Shown here: positions 43,152 to 50,857 of the stretch, in pieces | How positions within the stretch are numbered: the stretch's first letter is position 1 | Layout of the letters: each line of letters opens with the position of its first letter | NCBI GenBank assembly: GCA_018266055.1 | Contig: JAFDYT010000004.1 | Span: forward strand, 48,893-112,892 | Length of the DNA stretch: 64,000 nucleotides | Origin: Bacteroidota bacterium | Lineage (GTDB): Bacteria > Bacteroidota > Bacteroidia > Cytophagales > Cyclobacteriaceae | Direction of reading: 5' to 3' | Notes under the pieces: model-generated | The model's input: only the letters and a program-made list of their open reading frames with translations | What the model was told of the DNA's origin: nothing | Database searches by the model: none | Program-made: the position numbers and the translations under genes

Positions 43152-44636
43152 TTAAACAATTTCAAAATTCAGCATCATGCCATCGTCTTCGTGTTCTAAG
43201 TTATGGCAGTGAAATACGAACAAGCCCTTTTTCTGTGGGAAGGTCATGATCACGCGCACCTTCTCGCCCGGCATCACCAGCACGGTGTCTTTCCAACCTT
43301 GCTCCGTAGCGATTAAAGCGCCTCTGCCACCCGTGCGTGAGAGTACCTGGAACTGCACTGCGTGAATGTGCATGGGATGTATCTCATCGCCCGTGGAGTT
43401 ATCGAACTCCCAAATTTCCGTATCGCCCGCCTTTACGGTTTCGTCCACACGAGCTATATCATACACCTTATCGTTGATGGTGTGCATACCGCTGCCCATA
43501 CCGCCCATGTTCATGTTTCCATTTCCCTCCATCATACCCTTAATTTTCATGGTGCGGGTTTTCACTGCTGAAGAAGCCGACAACGGCTGGATGGTTGTTA
43601 ACTGGCTCGGCTTGCTGAATGAATCATTGACTTGTTGGTTTACAACAAACTTCATGATTTTGAATTCTTGCTTGCCTTGTGCGCCACCGTTAAATGGTTT
43701 GTTCACCAAATAGATTTCTGTGCCTATTGCGTAACTTTTAAACGACACCAAAATATCGGCCCGCTCACCGGGGGCGAGCACCAGTGAGGTAACGCTAACG
43801 GGCTGCGCAAGCAGGCCGCCATCGGCACCAATCACATCAAAAGCTTGGTTGTCGCTCAAAGCCAGATTATACATGCGGGCGGTAGAACCATTTAACACCC
43901 TGAGGCGGTAATAGCGTGTAGCCACATTGTGGAAAGGAGCGTTGCTTCCGTTTACCAGAATATACTCCCCGGTGTAGCCGGTCATCACCTCACCCATGGT
44001 GGGCGCGTAGTTCAATTGAGAATTTTTAATCCGCTTGTCTTGAATGACCAAGAGAAGTTCTTGGTCGCCCGAAGGTAAATTGAGTGCCTGCTCTTCCGCA
44101 TCATTTACGATGAAGAACCCGGCCAACCCCATGAACACCTGCTTGGCTGTTTTGCCATGCGGGTGTGGATGGTACCAGTAGGTGCCGGCACGTTGGTCGA
44201 TGGGCAGGTTGTAGTTAAAATTCGCCCCACTGTTCACCAAATCTTTCGGGTGGCCGTCCATGTTGGCTGGCACTAATAGTCCATGCCAGTGGATGTTGGT
44301 TTCTTCCGATAGCTGGTTTTGGAAAGGTATGGAAACCGTAGCACCGGTATTCACTTTGATAGTAGGCCCCAATATGCCGGTGGCGTAACCCAATACCGAA
44401 GTGCTTTGGGAGTTAAGCAACGCAGCCGTATTGCTTTTGGTTGTCATTGAAAAATTAGTAGTCATCACTCCGGGAAATGAGAGCGGTGCGGAGAATGCGC
44501 CCTCCGTTACGGGCACGGCATCCACGGCCATGTTCATATCCATGTCCATATTATTCATGCAACTCTGCAAGGCTGTGGGCATTGCCAATAGGCTGGCCGC
44601 ACCGGCCGATAGTTTTACAAATTCTCTGCGTTTCAT
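43152..44636 (-). CDS. CueO-like multicopper oxidase (Tat-exported)
   Basis: This 494-residue protein starts K-R-R-E-F-V-K-L, a twin-arginine type signal. It has three cupredoxin domains with ligands H-W-H-G at 116-119, H-P-H-P-H-G at 156-161, H-P-M-H-I-H-A near residue 423 and F-H-C-H-N-L-E-H-E-D-D-G-M-M near 474-487. Short Met-rich runs occur near residues 28-36 (M-N-N-M-D-M-D-M) and near 370. Unlike the oxidase at 37263 it has no extra C-terminal region and no long Met segment. It would oxidise Cu(I) in the periplasm. Its ATG overlaps the preceding stop by four bases. Confidence 0.92.
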   Translation of the reverse strand: MKRREFVKLSAGAASLLAMPTALQSCMNNMDMDMNMAVDAVPVTEGAFSAPLSFPGVMTTNFSMTTKSNTAALLNSQSTSVLGYATGILGPTIKVNTGATVSIPFQNQLSEETNIHWHGLLVPANMDGHPKDLVNSGANFNYNLPIDQRAGTYWYHPHPHGKTAKQVFMGLAGFFIVNDAEEQALNLPSGDQELLLVIQDKRIKNSQLNYAPTMGEVMTGYTGEYILVNGSNAPFHNVATRYYRLRVLNGSTARMYNLALSDNQAFDVIGADGGLLAQPVSVTSLVLAPGERADILVSFKSYAIGTEIYLVNKPFNGGAQGKQEFKIMKFVVNQQVNDSFSKPSQLTTIQPLSASSAVKTRTMKIKGMMEGNGNMNMGGMGSGMHTINDKVYDIARVDETVKAGDTEIWEFDNSTGDEIHPMHIHAVQFQVLSRTGGRGALIATEQGWKDTVLVMPGEKVRVIMTFPQKKGLFVFHCHNLEHEDDGMMLNFEIV

Positions 44637-45112
44637 TTTTTTAAATAGTTTTTAGCGTTCTGTTCTGACTCGAAATACAAAATCGATCCCTTTTTATTCG
44701 GATTAATGGTGATGAAGGCATTTGCTTTATCTACTGATGCTTGACTATACGGGTCTACAGCAAAACGGACTGATTCATCTGTGTTCAGATCACGAACACA
44801 CTTGTCACAGCAACCGTAGTAAGTTTTGTTTGTTACCGTTACTGGAATTTGATCAACGCCCATGTAGGTGTTGTTAACCATACACACCAACTTGTGGTCA
44901 ATGGCGGCTCCGGCTGCTGGCAGTGAGCTGTTAAATTTTTCTTGCGCGGCCAATTCTTCCCTTTCTTGATTATAAATGCGTGCGGCTATCCATAGCAATG
45001 TGCCTCCGACCATTACAATAGCAAATGCAGTAATTGCTATGTCACCCCATTTCATTTTTCTTTTCCTGCCTGTGTTGGATGGCTTGGTGGTCTGTATCTT
45101 TTTCATACTCAT
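44633..45112 (-). CDS. Membrane-anchored protein with TRASH/YHS-like cysteine motif
   Basis: The 159-residue protein has a basic N-terminus (K-K-I-Q-T-T-K-P), one membrane helix (I-A-I-T-A-F-A-I-V-M-V-G-G-T near residue 30) and a periplasmic domain. The motif V-C-M-V-N-N near residue 77 and Y-G-C-C-D-K-C near 99 recall the TRASH/YHS metal-binding fold. It probably binds copper next to the multicopper oxidase with which it shares a four-base stop/start overlap. A terminator upstream separates it from the DUF3347 gene, so the oxidase and this protein may have their own promoter. Confidence 0.75.
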   Translation of the reverse strand: MSMKKIQTTKPSNTGRKRKMKWGDIAITAFAIVMVGGTLLWIAARIYNQEREELAAQEKFNSSLPAAGAAIDHKLVCMVNNTYMGVDQIPVTVTNKTYYGCCDKCVRDLNTDESVRFAVDPYSQASVDKANAFITINPNKKGSILYFESEQNAKNYLKK

Positions 45113-45139
45113 TACTTGTGTCAGCGGTGATTCAAATAG

Positions 45140-45176
45140 AAAAAAAGAGATGTTTCAGCATCCTTACTCCATCTCT
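45140..45176 (-). terminator. Rho-independent terminator after the DUF3347 gene
   Basis: On the minus strand AGAGATG and CATCTCT form a 7-base stem with a 17-base loop, followed by a run of seven T. It lies 12 bases after the stop of the DUF3347 gene and separates it from the TRASH-like protein. Confidence 0.7.
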
Positions 45177-45188
45177 ACTCTTCACCCG

Positions 45189-45698
45189 CTAGTGAATCAT
45201 TTCTTTCACACTACCGCATTTCAACATTTTATCTCCGAAGTAAGGATTTTTGATTGCCTTTTCGTTGGAGAGCCATGAGGCACCCGTATTGCCATTGGCC
45301 ATCGGGCAATATTCCAGGTAAATCATTCCCATAGAAAGTTTTCCGCCTTTCACGAGCATTGCCATCATGTCGCTCACACCAGAAAATGCTTTGCGCTGAT
45401 CATCCAGGTTAGCTGTAGCAACTATCTTAGCTGCTTCATCGGCTACCATTTTGCCGTTTGTCACGCCCGCTAACGATTTTTGCAATTCACCCGCTGCGTT
45501 TTTCGCTTCATCAGATTTAGATGCCACCAAAGCGTCTTTCAGATGAAGGTAATGCTCGTAGGCTTTGCCGATGCTGGCATCTTTGAACATCACCATATTC
45601 TCCTCTTTTTTTTGATCACCCTGTTTGGCATGATCGTGTTGTGCAAAAGCTGCCCAGCTACCTAGAACCAGGCAAAGCGTCATCATTTTTGTTTTCAT
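45189..45698 (-). CDS. Secreted DUF3347 protein
   Basis: The 169-residue protein has a signal peptide (T-L-C-L-V-L-G-S-W-A-A-F-A) and a DUF3347 domain: a helical bundle (Y-E-H-Y-L-H-L-K-D-A-L-V-A-S near residue 48) ending in Y-C-P-M-A-N-G-N-T-G-A-S-W-L and N-P-Y-F-G-D-K-M-L-K-C-G. The Cys, Met and His residues are probable copper ligands. The same domain forms the C-terminus of the CusB-like adaptor at 46544. The free form may deliver copper to the efflux pump as a soluble chaperone, as CusF does in enterobacteria; this is a proposal. Confidence 0.85.
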   Translation of the reverse strand: MKTKMMTLCLVLGSWAAFAQHDHAKQGDQKKEENMVMFKDASIGKAYEHYLHLKDALVASKSDEAKNAAGELQKSLAGVTNGKMVADEAAKIVATANLDDQRKAFSGVSDMMAMLVKGGKLSMGMIYLEYCPMANGNTGASWLSNEKAIKNPYFGDKMLKCGSVKEMIH

Positions 45699-45721
45699 AA
45701 TTGTTACATGTTTAAGTTTAA

Positions 45722-46402
45722 TTATAGTATTGCGTTGTTCTTTTTTGTTGCCTTGATAAGTCTTACGGTGCCGACCATCGTTTTAAAATGCGTAGTCTCC
45801 TCTAACTCCAGAAAAGTTTCTTTGATGGCGTTGGATAATAAATTCTGGATGTTATCGGTCGTTGTCTGAAATCCGTCTAGTAATTGAACCAAATAGAATC
45901 CAAACCGCTGAAAAATACTTGTGGGCTTACCAAAATCAGCGATATGAAATTGGCCGGAGGGTTTAAGTATTCTGTGGATTTCTTCTAATGCAAAATATTT
46001 TTGTTTTAACGTGAGGTGGTGAAATACCAGGCTTGACATGACGTGATCGAATGAGTTGTCTGGATACGGAAGTCTGTTGCCATCGTATTGCTGCACGTCA
46101 ATGTTCAGTCCGGTTTTTGAAAGTTTTTCTTTCGCGATGAAAATTATTTTCTCATCGATATCCACACCAAAAAATTGAGCTTGAGGATGCCTCTGCGCAG
46201 CCATGATAGAAAGTGTAAGCGAGCCACACCCAAAATCCAGAATCCGATCGTTCGGTTTAATTTCCATTTGCCGGATCAGGGCTGATTTAAATTTTCGCTC
46301 CGGCATCGTGAATTGGAGCACTAGATCATACACTTTTGTAAGCCAGTCGTACTTTAATGCGGGTATATAATTTTTGCTTGCTGTCATTTTCTTATCGTTC
46401 AT
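45722..46402 (-). CDS. UbiE-like class I methyltransferase
   Basis: The protein has 226 residues from ATG 46402 (MNDKKMTASKNYIP); an earlier start would run through another gene. Motif I is I-L-D-F-G-C-G-S-L near residue 54, followed by F-F-G-V-D-I-D and the post-motif D-H-V-M-S-S-L-V-F-H-H-L. Its family acts on quinones, sterols or small molecules; the acceptor here is unknown. The start ATG shares a base with the stop of the 45-residue membrane protein upstream (TAATG), so translation is coupled. It is the second methyltransferase in the metal island. Confidence 0.85.
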   Translation of the reverse strand: MNDKKMTASKNYIPALKYDWLTKVYDLVLQFTMPERKFKSALIRQMEIKPNDRILDFGCGSLTLSIMAAQRHPQAQFFGVDIDEKIIFIAKEKLSKTGLNIDVQQYDGNRLPYPDNSFDHVMSSLVFHHLTLKQKYFALEEIHRILKPSGQFHIADFGKPTSIFQRFGFYLVQLLDGFQTTTDNIQNLLSNAIKETFLELEETTHFKTMVGTVRLIKATKKNNAIL

Positions 46403-46539
46403 TATTGTTGATGTATGAGTTGACTCCATAAAACGAACAGTACAATTCCAATCACGATACCATAGACTATTCTTCTTGACCATGTCTTCCAAAAGGAAGG
46501 TGGTTTGGGGTCGCCATTTTCGCAACAAGGTTTAGCCAT
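46402..46539 (-). CDS. 45-residue single-pass membrane protein with N-terminal Cys-Cys
   Basis: A short gene reads M-A-K-P-C-C-E-N-G-D-P-K-P-P-S-F-W-K-T-W, then a basic pair and a membrane helix (I-V-Y-G-I-V-I-G-I-V-L-F-V-L-W) with the end S-Q-L-I-H-Q-Q. The C-C pair would lie on the cytoplasmic side if the positive-inside rule holds. Its stop overlaps the methyltransferase start as TAATG, and it starts four bases before the end of the cusB gene region, so it is part of the same transcript. The size, coupling and coding bias of the frame support a real gene. Function unknown; a metal-sensing or pump-modulating small protein is possible. Confidence 0.7.
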   Translation of the reverse strand: MAKPCCENGDPKPPSFWKTWSRRIVYGIVIGIVLFVLWSQLIHQQ

Positions 46540-46543
46540 AGTT

Positions 46544-48253
46544 TTATTTTAAAGTCTCTTTTGTTTCTCCACAACGCAGCATCTGCTCACCGAAATAGGG
46601 GTTGCTGATTTGCTCTTCGCGGCTAATCCAGTATGCACCCTTATTATCAAACGCCATGGGGCAATACTGATAGTAGGCTTGAAGTCCCTTCACCTGAAAG
46701 ACTTTGATAGCAGCATACAATGCCTCGGTTAGTTGTGAAAATGAGCCACGTTGAATTTCAATATCCTTGGCAGCTTCAATCCGTTTTATTGACTCTTCCA
46801 TCGTTTTTAATTGCTCCATCCACTTCATATGACCATCCCCTTTGAGAAGCGACATATCAACTTGCTTGAGTTTAGTGGCAACCTCTAAGATTTGAGTTGA
46901 GGCATTTTTAGAATCGGAAGCAACCAATGCATCCTTTACTTTCAGATAAGATGTGATTACCCCTCCAAGTTGTCGTGAGAATTTCGGGTCGACAGAAATG
47001 GGTTTTTCTTCAACCTCAGTTGTACGCTGTGATGAAGCCGTTGTCTGATCTGTCCCTTGTCCATGTTGGTGGCCGGCCATGGGATTGGTTCCCTTCTTTA
47101 AAACAATTTCACTATACAGCAGATAGGCTCCGGTGACGACTATACTATCGCCTTCTTGAATACCGCCCGTGACTTCTACTTTGTTGAAATTCTCTAAGCC
47201 GGTGCTTACCATTTGGGCTTTGAATATTCCCTTACCTGTCTTTTTATAAACATGCCCGCCATTCTCTTCACGAATCACTGCATCGGCAGGAAGCGCCAGC
47301 GCTTTCTTTTTGGAATGTTCGAAAACTATTTCTGCCTGCATGCCGGGAACAAATTGGTAGTCGGGATTAAGCAGCGAAGCTCTCAAAATGAAGATTTGGC
47401 TTCCTTGCCGATACTCCGGTGAAAGGAAAATCACAGTGCTTTCCATCGGATGATTTGCAAACCCGTTGACATAAATAGTGACGGGTTCTCCCAATTTTAT
47501 CAGGGAAGCTTCATGAGGGTATAACTCTGCCTCCACCCATAGTCTGTTCAATTTTTCAAGCCGGTAAATAGCCGCTCCTTCTGTAACATACTGTCCTTCG
47601 GATACCATTATTTCGGTGATGATGCCCGAAGCCGGTGCCACAAATTGTATTCGCGGATTGGTAACTTTGGACTTTGACAAATCATTTATCTGAGCCTCCG
47701 TCATGCCATACAGCCACAGTTTCTTTTTAGCAGCCTGCAGGTATGACCGGTATCTTTTGTTATCGATTGACCTTGCCTGTTCGTGGGCCAACAAAAATTC
47801 TTGTTGAAAGGTGAGCAGTTGTTCACTGTAGATTTCATAAATGACTTGGCCTTGGGTGATGCGCACACCGGTCTCTTTAAGAAAGAGTTTATCCAACCGC
47901 CCGGGCACGCGCGTACTTATCATTTCTGTTTGATTTTCATCTGCCTTCAGCCTTCCATTGAGAAGAAGGCTATTCCCAATCTCTTGAATACTCACCCGCT
48001 GCACCGTGATGTTGGCCAGCTCAATCTGGCTTTCACTCAACGTCACCTCCGTCTTATCGCCTCCTGCGGTGACGGGTACGAGATCCATGCCGCATATCGG
48101 GCAGGTGCCCGGCTTGTCCTGAATGATTTGCGGATGCATCGGACAGGTATAAGTCTTCTTTACATCGGCCGCTTGATCTGAAACTTTTCTTGTATTACAA
48201 GCGGTCAATGCGATGATGGAGAAGACGACTATGTAGTTTACTATTTTGTTCAT
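46544..48253 (-). CDS. cusB: CusB-like efflux adaptor with heavy-metal motif and C-terminal DUF3347 domain
   Basis: This 569-residue lipoprotein (I-A-L-T-A-C-N near residue 19) has the heavy-metal motif C-P-M-H-P ... C-P-I-C-G-M at 37-56. The adaptor core follows (barrel-sandwich, helical hairpin, beta-barrel: V-P-G-R-L-D-K-L-F near 105, V-A-P-A-S-G-I-I-T-E near 210), and finally a DUF3347 domain (about 430-565) ending N-P-Y-F-G-E-Q-M-L-R-C-G. It joins the CusA pump to the CusC channel and can accept copper through its two added domains. It lies five bases after the second adaptor gene. Confidence 0.9.
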   Translation of the reverse strand: MNKIVNYIVVFSIIALTACNTRKVSDQAADVKKTYTCPMHPQIIQDKPGTCPICGMDLVPVTAGGDKTEVTLSESQIELANITVQRVSIQEIGNSLLLNGRLKADENQTEMISTRVPGRLDKLFLKETGVRITQGQVIYEIYSEQLLTFQQEFLLAHEQARSIDNKRYRSYLQAAKKKLWLYGMTEAQINDLSKSKVTNPRIQFVAPASGIITEIMVSEGQYVTEGAAIYRLEKLNRLWVEAELYPHEASLIKLGEPVTIYVNGFANHPMESTVIFLSPEYRQGSQIFILRASLLNPDYQFVPGMQAEIVFEHSKKKALALPADAVIREENGGHVYKKTGKGIFKAQMVSTGLENFNKVEVTGGIQEGDSIVVTGAYLLYSEIVLKKGTNPMAGHQHGQGTDQTTASSQRTTEVEEKPISVDPKFSRQLGGVITSYLKVKDALVASDSKNASTQILEVATKLKQVDMSLLKGDGHMKWMEQLKTMEESIKRIEAAKDIEIQRGSFSQLTEALYAAIKVFQVKGLQAYYQYCPMAFDNKGAYWISREEQISNPYFGEQMLRCGETKETLK

Positions 48254-48258
48254 AGCGT

Positions 48259-49560
48259 TTATGGGTTCTTAACTTTTATAAAACTTTCGCTATCCACCAG
48301 GTATTGCGCATTGGCTGCGATCTCAGAAGATTCACTCAGCCCTTCCATGACTTCGATCCACCCGCTTGACTCCGAGCCAGTCTTTATTCTAAAAGGTGTG
48401 AAAGTCCCTTTGTCCTTTATGAATACAATTTGTTGAACACCCAAATCAAGCACCGCTATCTTTGGTATCCAGAGTGATTGCGAACCAGGTTGATTGAGAC
48501 GTGCAGTGACCAGTTGACCAACACGAAGGACATTGTTCTTGTCGCTTACATACGAACGTACCTGAAGAAATTGTTTGCCTTCGCTGAAAAACGGTTGGAT
48601 AAAATCAATGCTGGATGTGATGACGCCATCTAATCCGTTCACGCGCAATTCAATCGGGTTTCCTTTACGGATTTGTTTTCCATCCCCGGCAGGGAAATAG
48701 AGTTCTGCCCAAAGGCGGGTACCGTCCACCACTTTAAACAGACTTTGCCCCGTGGTGATGTACATTCCTTCACGAATCGAAATCTGCTGACCGAGGAGCG
48801 ATGTCGATGAAGAAGTACCCATCGCATTGGATGTTTGCATACCACTTGTTTTTTTGCCCATTCCTCCACCGCCCATTGAAGTCGGTTGAACGAGGCTTGA
48901 TGGCTGCACTTCAGAGGAGGCTGTTGATTCTATAATATACCCTGTATAAGGACTGAGCACAGGAAATGCAAACGTCTCTTTTCCTTCTGCAATAACTTTT
49001 TCAATTTGCTCTTTGGTAAGCCCAAGCAAAAGAAGTTTCTGTTTAGTTGCATCCAGAAGTTGTGTGTCTTCTTTCTGTTGGTTGAACACATAGAGTAGTT
49101 CACGTTGTGCAGTCAGGAGTTCGGGGCTATATACTTCCATAATTACCTGCCCTTTCTTTACTGGCTGGTAATTGTATTTCAGGTATAGTTTTTCAATTCG
49201 CCCGCCAAAGCGAACGGGAATGGAATATGTTCTACGTGTATCGTAGTTAACTATTCCGGAAGCCACCGCATCAACCTCTAAAGTCTTACGCTCTGGGTGT
49301 ATGGTTTGAATTTTAGCGACTACCGAAGCATTGGTCGGTTTAATCAGATCTTTCAGATCTTCCGTAACGACCATCTCGTTTCCACCATTTGACTTTTTCA
49401 CCAGTTCCATTCCGCAGATGGGGCATGTTCCTGGTTTATCTTGGATCACTTGTGGGTGCATGGAGCAGGTATATTCCTCTTGATGTGTGTAGTGCTCTTC
49501 TTTTTTACCCGAAGTGCAGGCTGAAAAAAATACAGCCGATAGTATGATTACTACCCTCAT
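48259..49560 (-). CDS. cusB: Second CusB-like efflux adaptor with heavy-metal motif
   Basis: From ATG 49560 (MRVVIILSAVFFSAC) this lipoprotein has 433 residues; starts at 49605 and 49629 would precede the signal. The heavy-metal motif (C-S-M-H-P-Q ... C-P-I-C-G-M) follows the lipid-anchored Cys by about 20 residues. The adaptor core is present (V-R-F-G-G-R-I-E-K-L-Y-L-K; F-P-V-L-S-P-Y-T-G-Y-I-I), with an unusual Gly/Ser/Met-rich insert (G-G-G-G-M-G-K-K, then S-S-S-T-S) in the lipoyl region, perhaps a flexible metal-binding loop. It has no DUF3347 domain. Two different adaptors in one operon suggest a mixed or switchable assembly. Confidence 0.88.
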   Translation of the reverse strand: MRVVIILSAVFFSACTSGKKEEHYTHQEEYTCSMHPQVIQDKPGTCPICGMELVKKSNGGNEMVVTEDLKDLIKPTNASVVAKIQTIHPERKTLEVDAVASGIVNYDTRRTYSIPVRFGGRIEKLYLKYNYQPVKKGQVIMEVYSPELLTAQRELLYVFNQQKEDTQLLDATKQKLLLLGLTKEQIEKVIAEGKETFAFPVLSPYTGYIIESTASSEVQPSSLVQPTSMGGGGMGKKTSGMQTSNAMGTSSSTSLLGQQISIREGMYITTGQSLFKVVDGTRLWAELYFPAGDGKQIRKGNPIELRVNGLDGVITSSIDFIQPFFSEGKQFLQVRSYVSDKNNVLRVGQLVTARLNQPGSQSLWIPKIAVLDLGVQQIVFIKDKGTFTPFRIKTGSESSGWIEVMEGLSESSEIAANAQYLVDSESFIKVKNP

Positions 49561-49606
49561 GTATATGGGGGTCACATTTATCCTACCTATGACATTAGTT
49601 GCCATC

Positions 49607-50857
49607 TTATTTCTCCAATAGCTTTTCATAGTTCACAATCGTTTCATAATATCTTCTCAGTGTGTCCAGGTATTGCGCTTGTGCCATGATCAGCGTTTCA
49701 TACGCATCAATCACAATGGGCAGTTCTTCCCGATTTTCTTCATACGCCAGCATCAGCGTTTCATAATTTTTTCGCAGTGCAGGGATAATCCGCTTTTCGT
49801 AATTGCTGACTTGTTGGTTTAATGTATTGATCTCATTGACCATACCGGCTGTCATTCCTTGCACTTCGTTCAAGATCGACTCACGCTCGCGCTTCATGGA
49901 TTCAATTTGGCTGCCCATACCCTTTACGTTTGATTTGTACATCTTGGAAGACCAAGGCGCAATGGGAATCGTGACCATACCCAGCAGCATATACTGGCCA
50001 GGCATACCTGAGCCTCTTGGAATCATGTGGTTATAGCTCAGCGTAAAATCAGGTTTGGATTGATTGTTTTCCAATGCCTGGTTCAGGCGCATGGACAAAA
50101 TACTTTTGTCTATCCTGCGTACATCGCTGCGGTTTTGAGCCAACGTAGCCGTGTCTACCAGCTCGGGAACGAACTGGCGATATTGAACCGTGGTGTCGAT
50201 CGAGAAGCGAAGTTCTTTCGGGCGGTTCATCAACTGGTTGAGCAAAATATTTTTCTGAACAATCTCATTGTCGTTCATCAAAATCATATTCTGTACTTCC
50301 AATAGTCTCCCTTCTGCCTTATAAATATTTCCGAGTTTGGATTGGTTATAGGGATAACGCACCTGGCTTATTTTTAACACCAATTGAATGATCTCTTCGT
50401 TTTCCCGAAGAACCTTTTTCTTCTTTTCCAGTACCAGCCACTGAAAGAAAGCAGTCTTGGCCAAGGCCCTCAACTCATTGTAGGTGTACGTTTCACCAGC
50501 TTTTTCAATAGCTGCTTTTGAATTGAGGTACGACTGGTTGGCGCGTAACTTGGCCGGGTTGGTAAATTTTTGCTGCACCGTAAGCATGATCTGGCCCTTG
50601 TCTCTTTCATCCATCACGTTCGTGCCGGGGTAGGGAAACATCCACGGGCCTCCGCCCACCTCTGGGGCCATCAGGCTCTTTGCACCAGTTGCAAAATTGG
50701 TCATTGCCTCAGCGCGATAACGGTAATCCTTCAACATGGGGTTACCCTCGTTGATCACTTGCAGGATGCTGTCGAGCCTGACGGATTGCTGAGCCTGTGC
50801 CTGCTGGGCCAGCAATACTGAGCCGACCAGAAAAACTATTTTAATGTTTGACTTCAT
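49607..50857 (-). CDS. cusC: TolC-family outer-membrane channel (CusC-like)
   Basis: The protein has 416 residues from ATG 50857 (MKSNIKIVFLVGSVLL) with a signal peptide ending at A-Q-A-Q. It is built from long helical repeats typical of outer-membrane efflux proteins (D-S-I-L-Q-V-I-N-E-G-N-P-M-L near the start; Y-E-T-L-M-L-A-Y-E-E-N-R-E-E-L-P near the end). A hairpin region with P-R-G-S-G-M-P-G lies in the middle. It forms the exit duct of the efflux complex. It overlaps the end of cusA (second part) by 17 bases. Confidence 0.9.
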   Translation of the reverse strand: MKSNIKIVFLVGSVLLAQQAQAQQSVRLDSILQVINEGNPMLKDYRYRAEAMTNFATGAKSLMAPEVGGGPWMFPYPGTNVMDERDKGQIMLTVQQKFTNPAKLRANQSYLNSKAAIEKAGETYTYNELRALAKTAFFQWLVLEKKKKVLRENEEIIQLVLKISQVRYPYNQSKLGNIYKAEGRLLEVQNMILMNDNEIVQKNILLNQLMNRPKELRFSIDTTVQYRQFVPELVDTATLAQNRSDVRRIDKSILSMRLNQALENNQSKPDFTLSYNHMIPRGSGMPGQYMLLGMVTIPIAPWSSKMYKSNVKGMGSQIESMKRERESILNEVQGMTAGMVNEINTLNQQVSNYEKRIIPALRKNYETLMLAYEENREELPIVIDAYETLIMAQAQYLDTLRRYYETIVNYEKLLEK

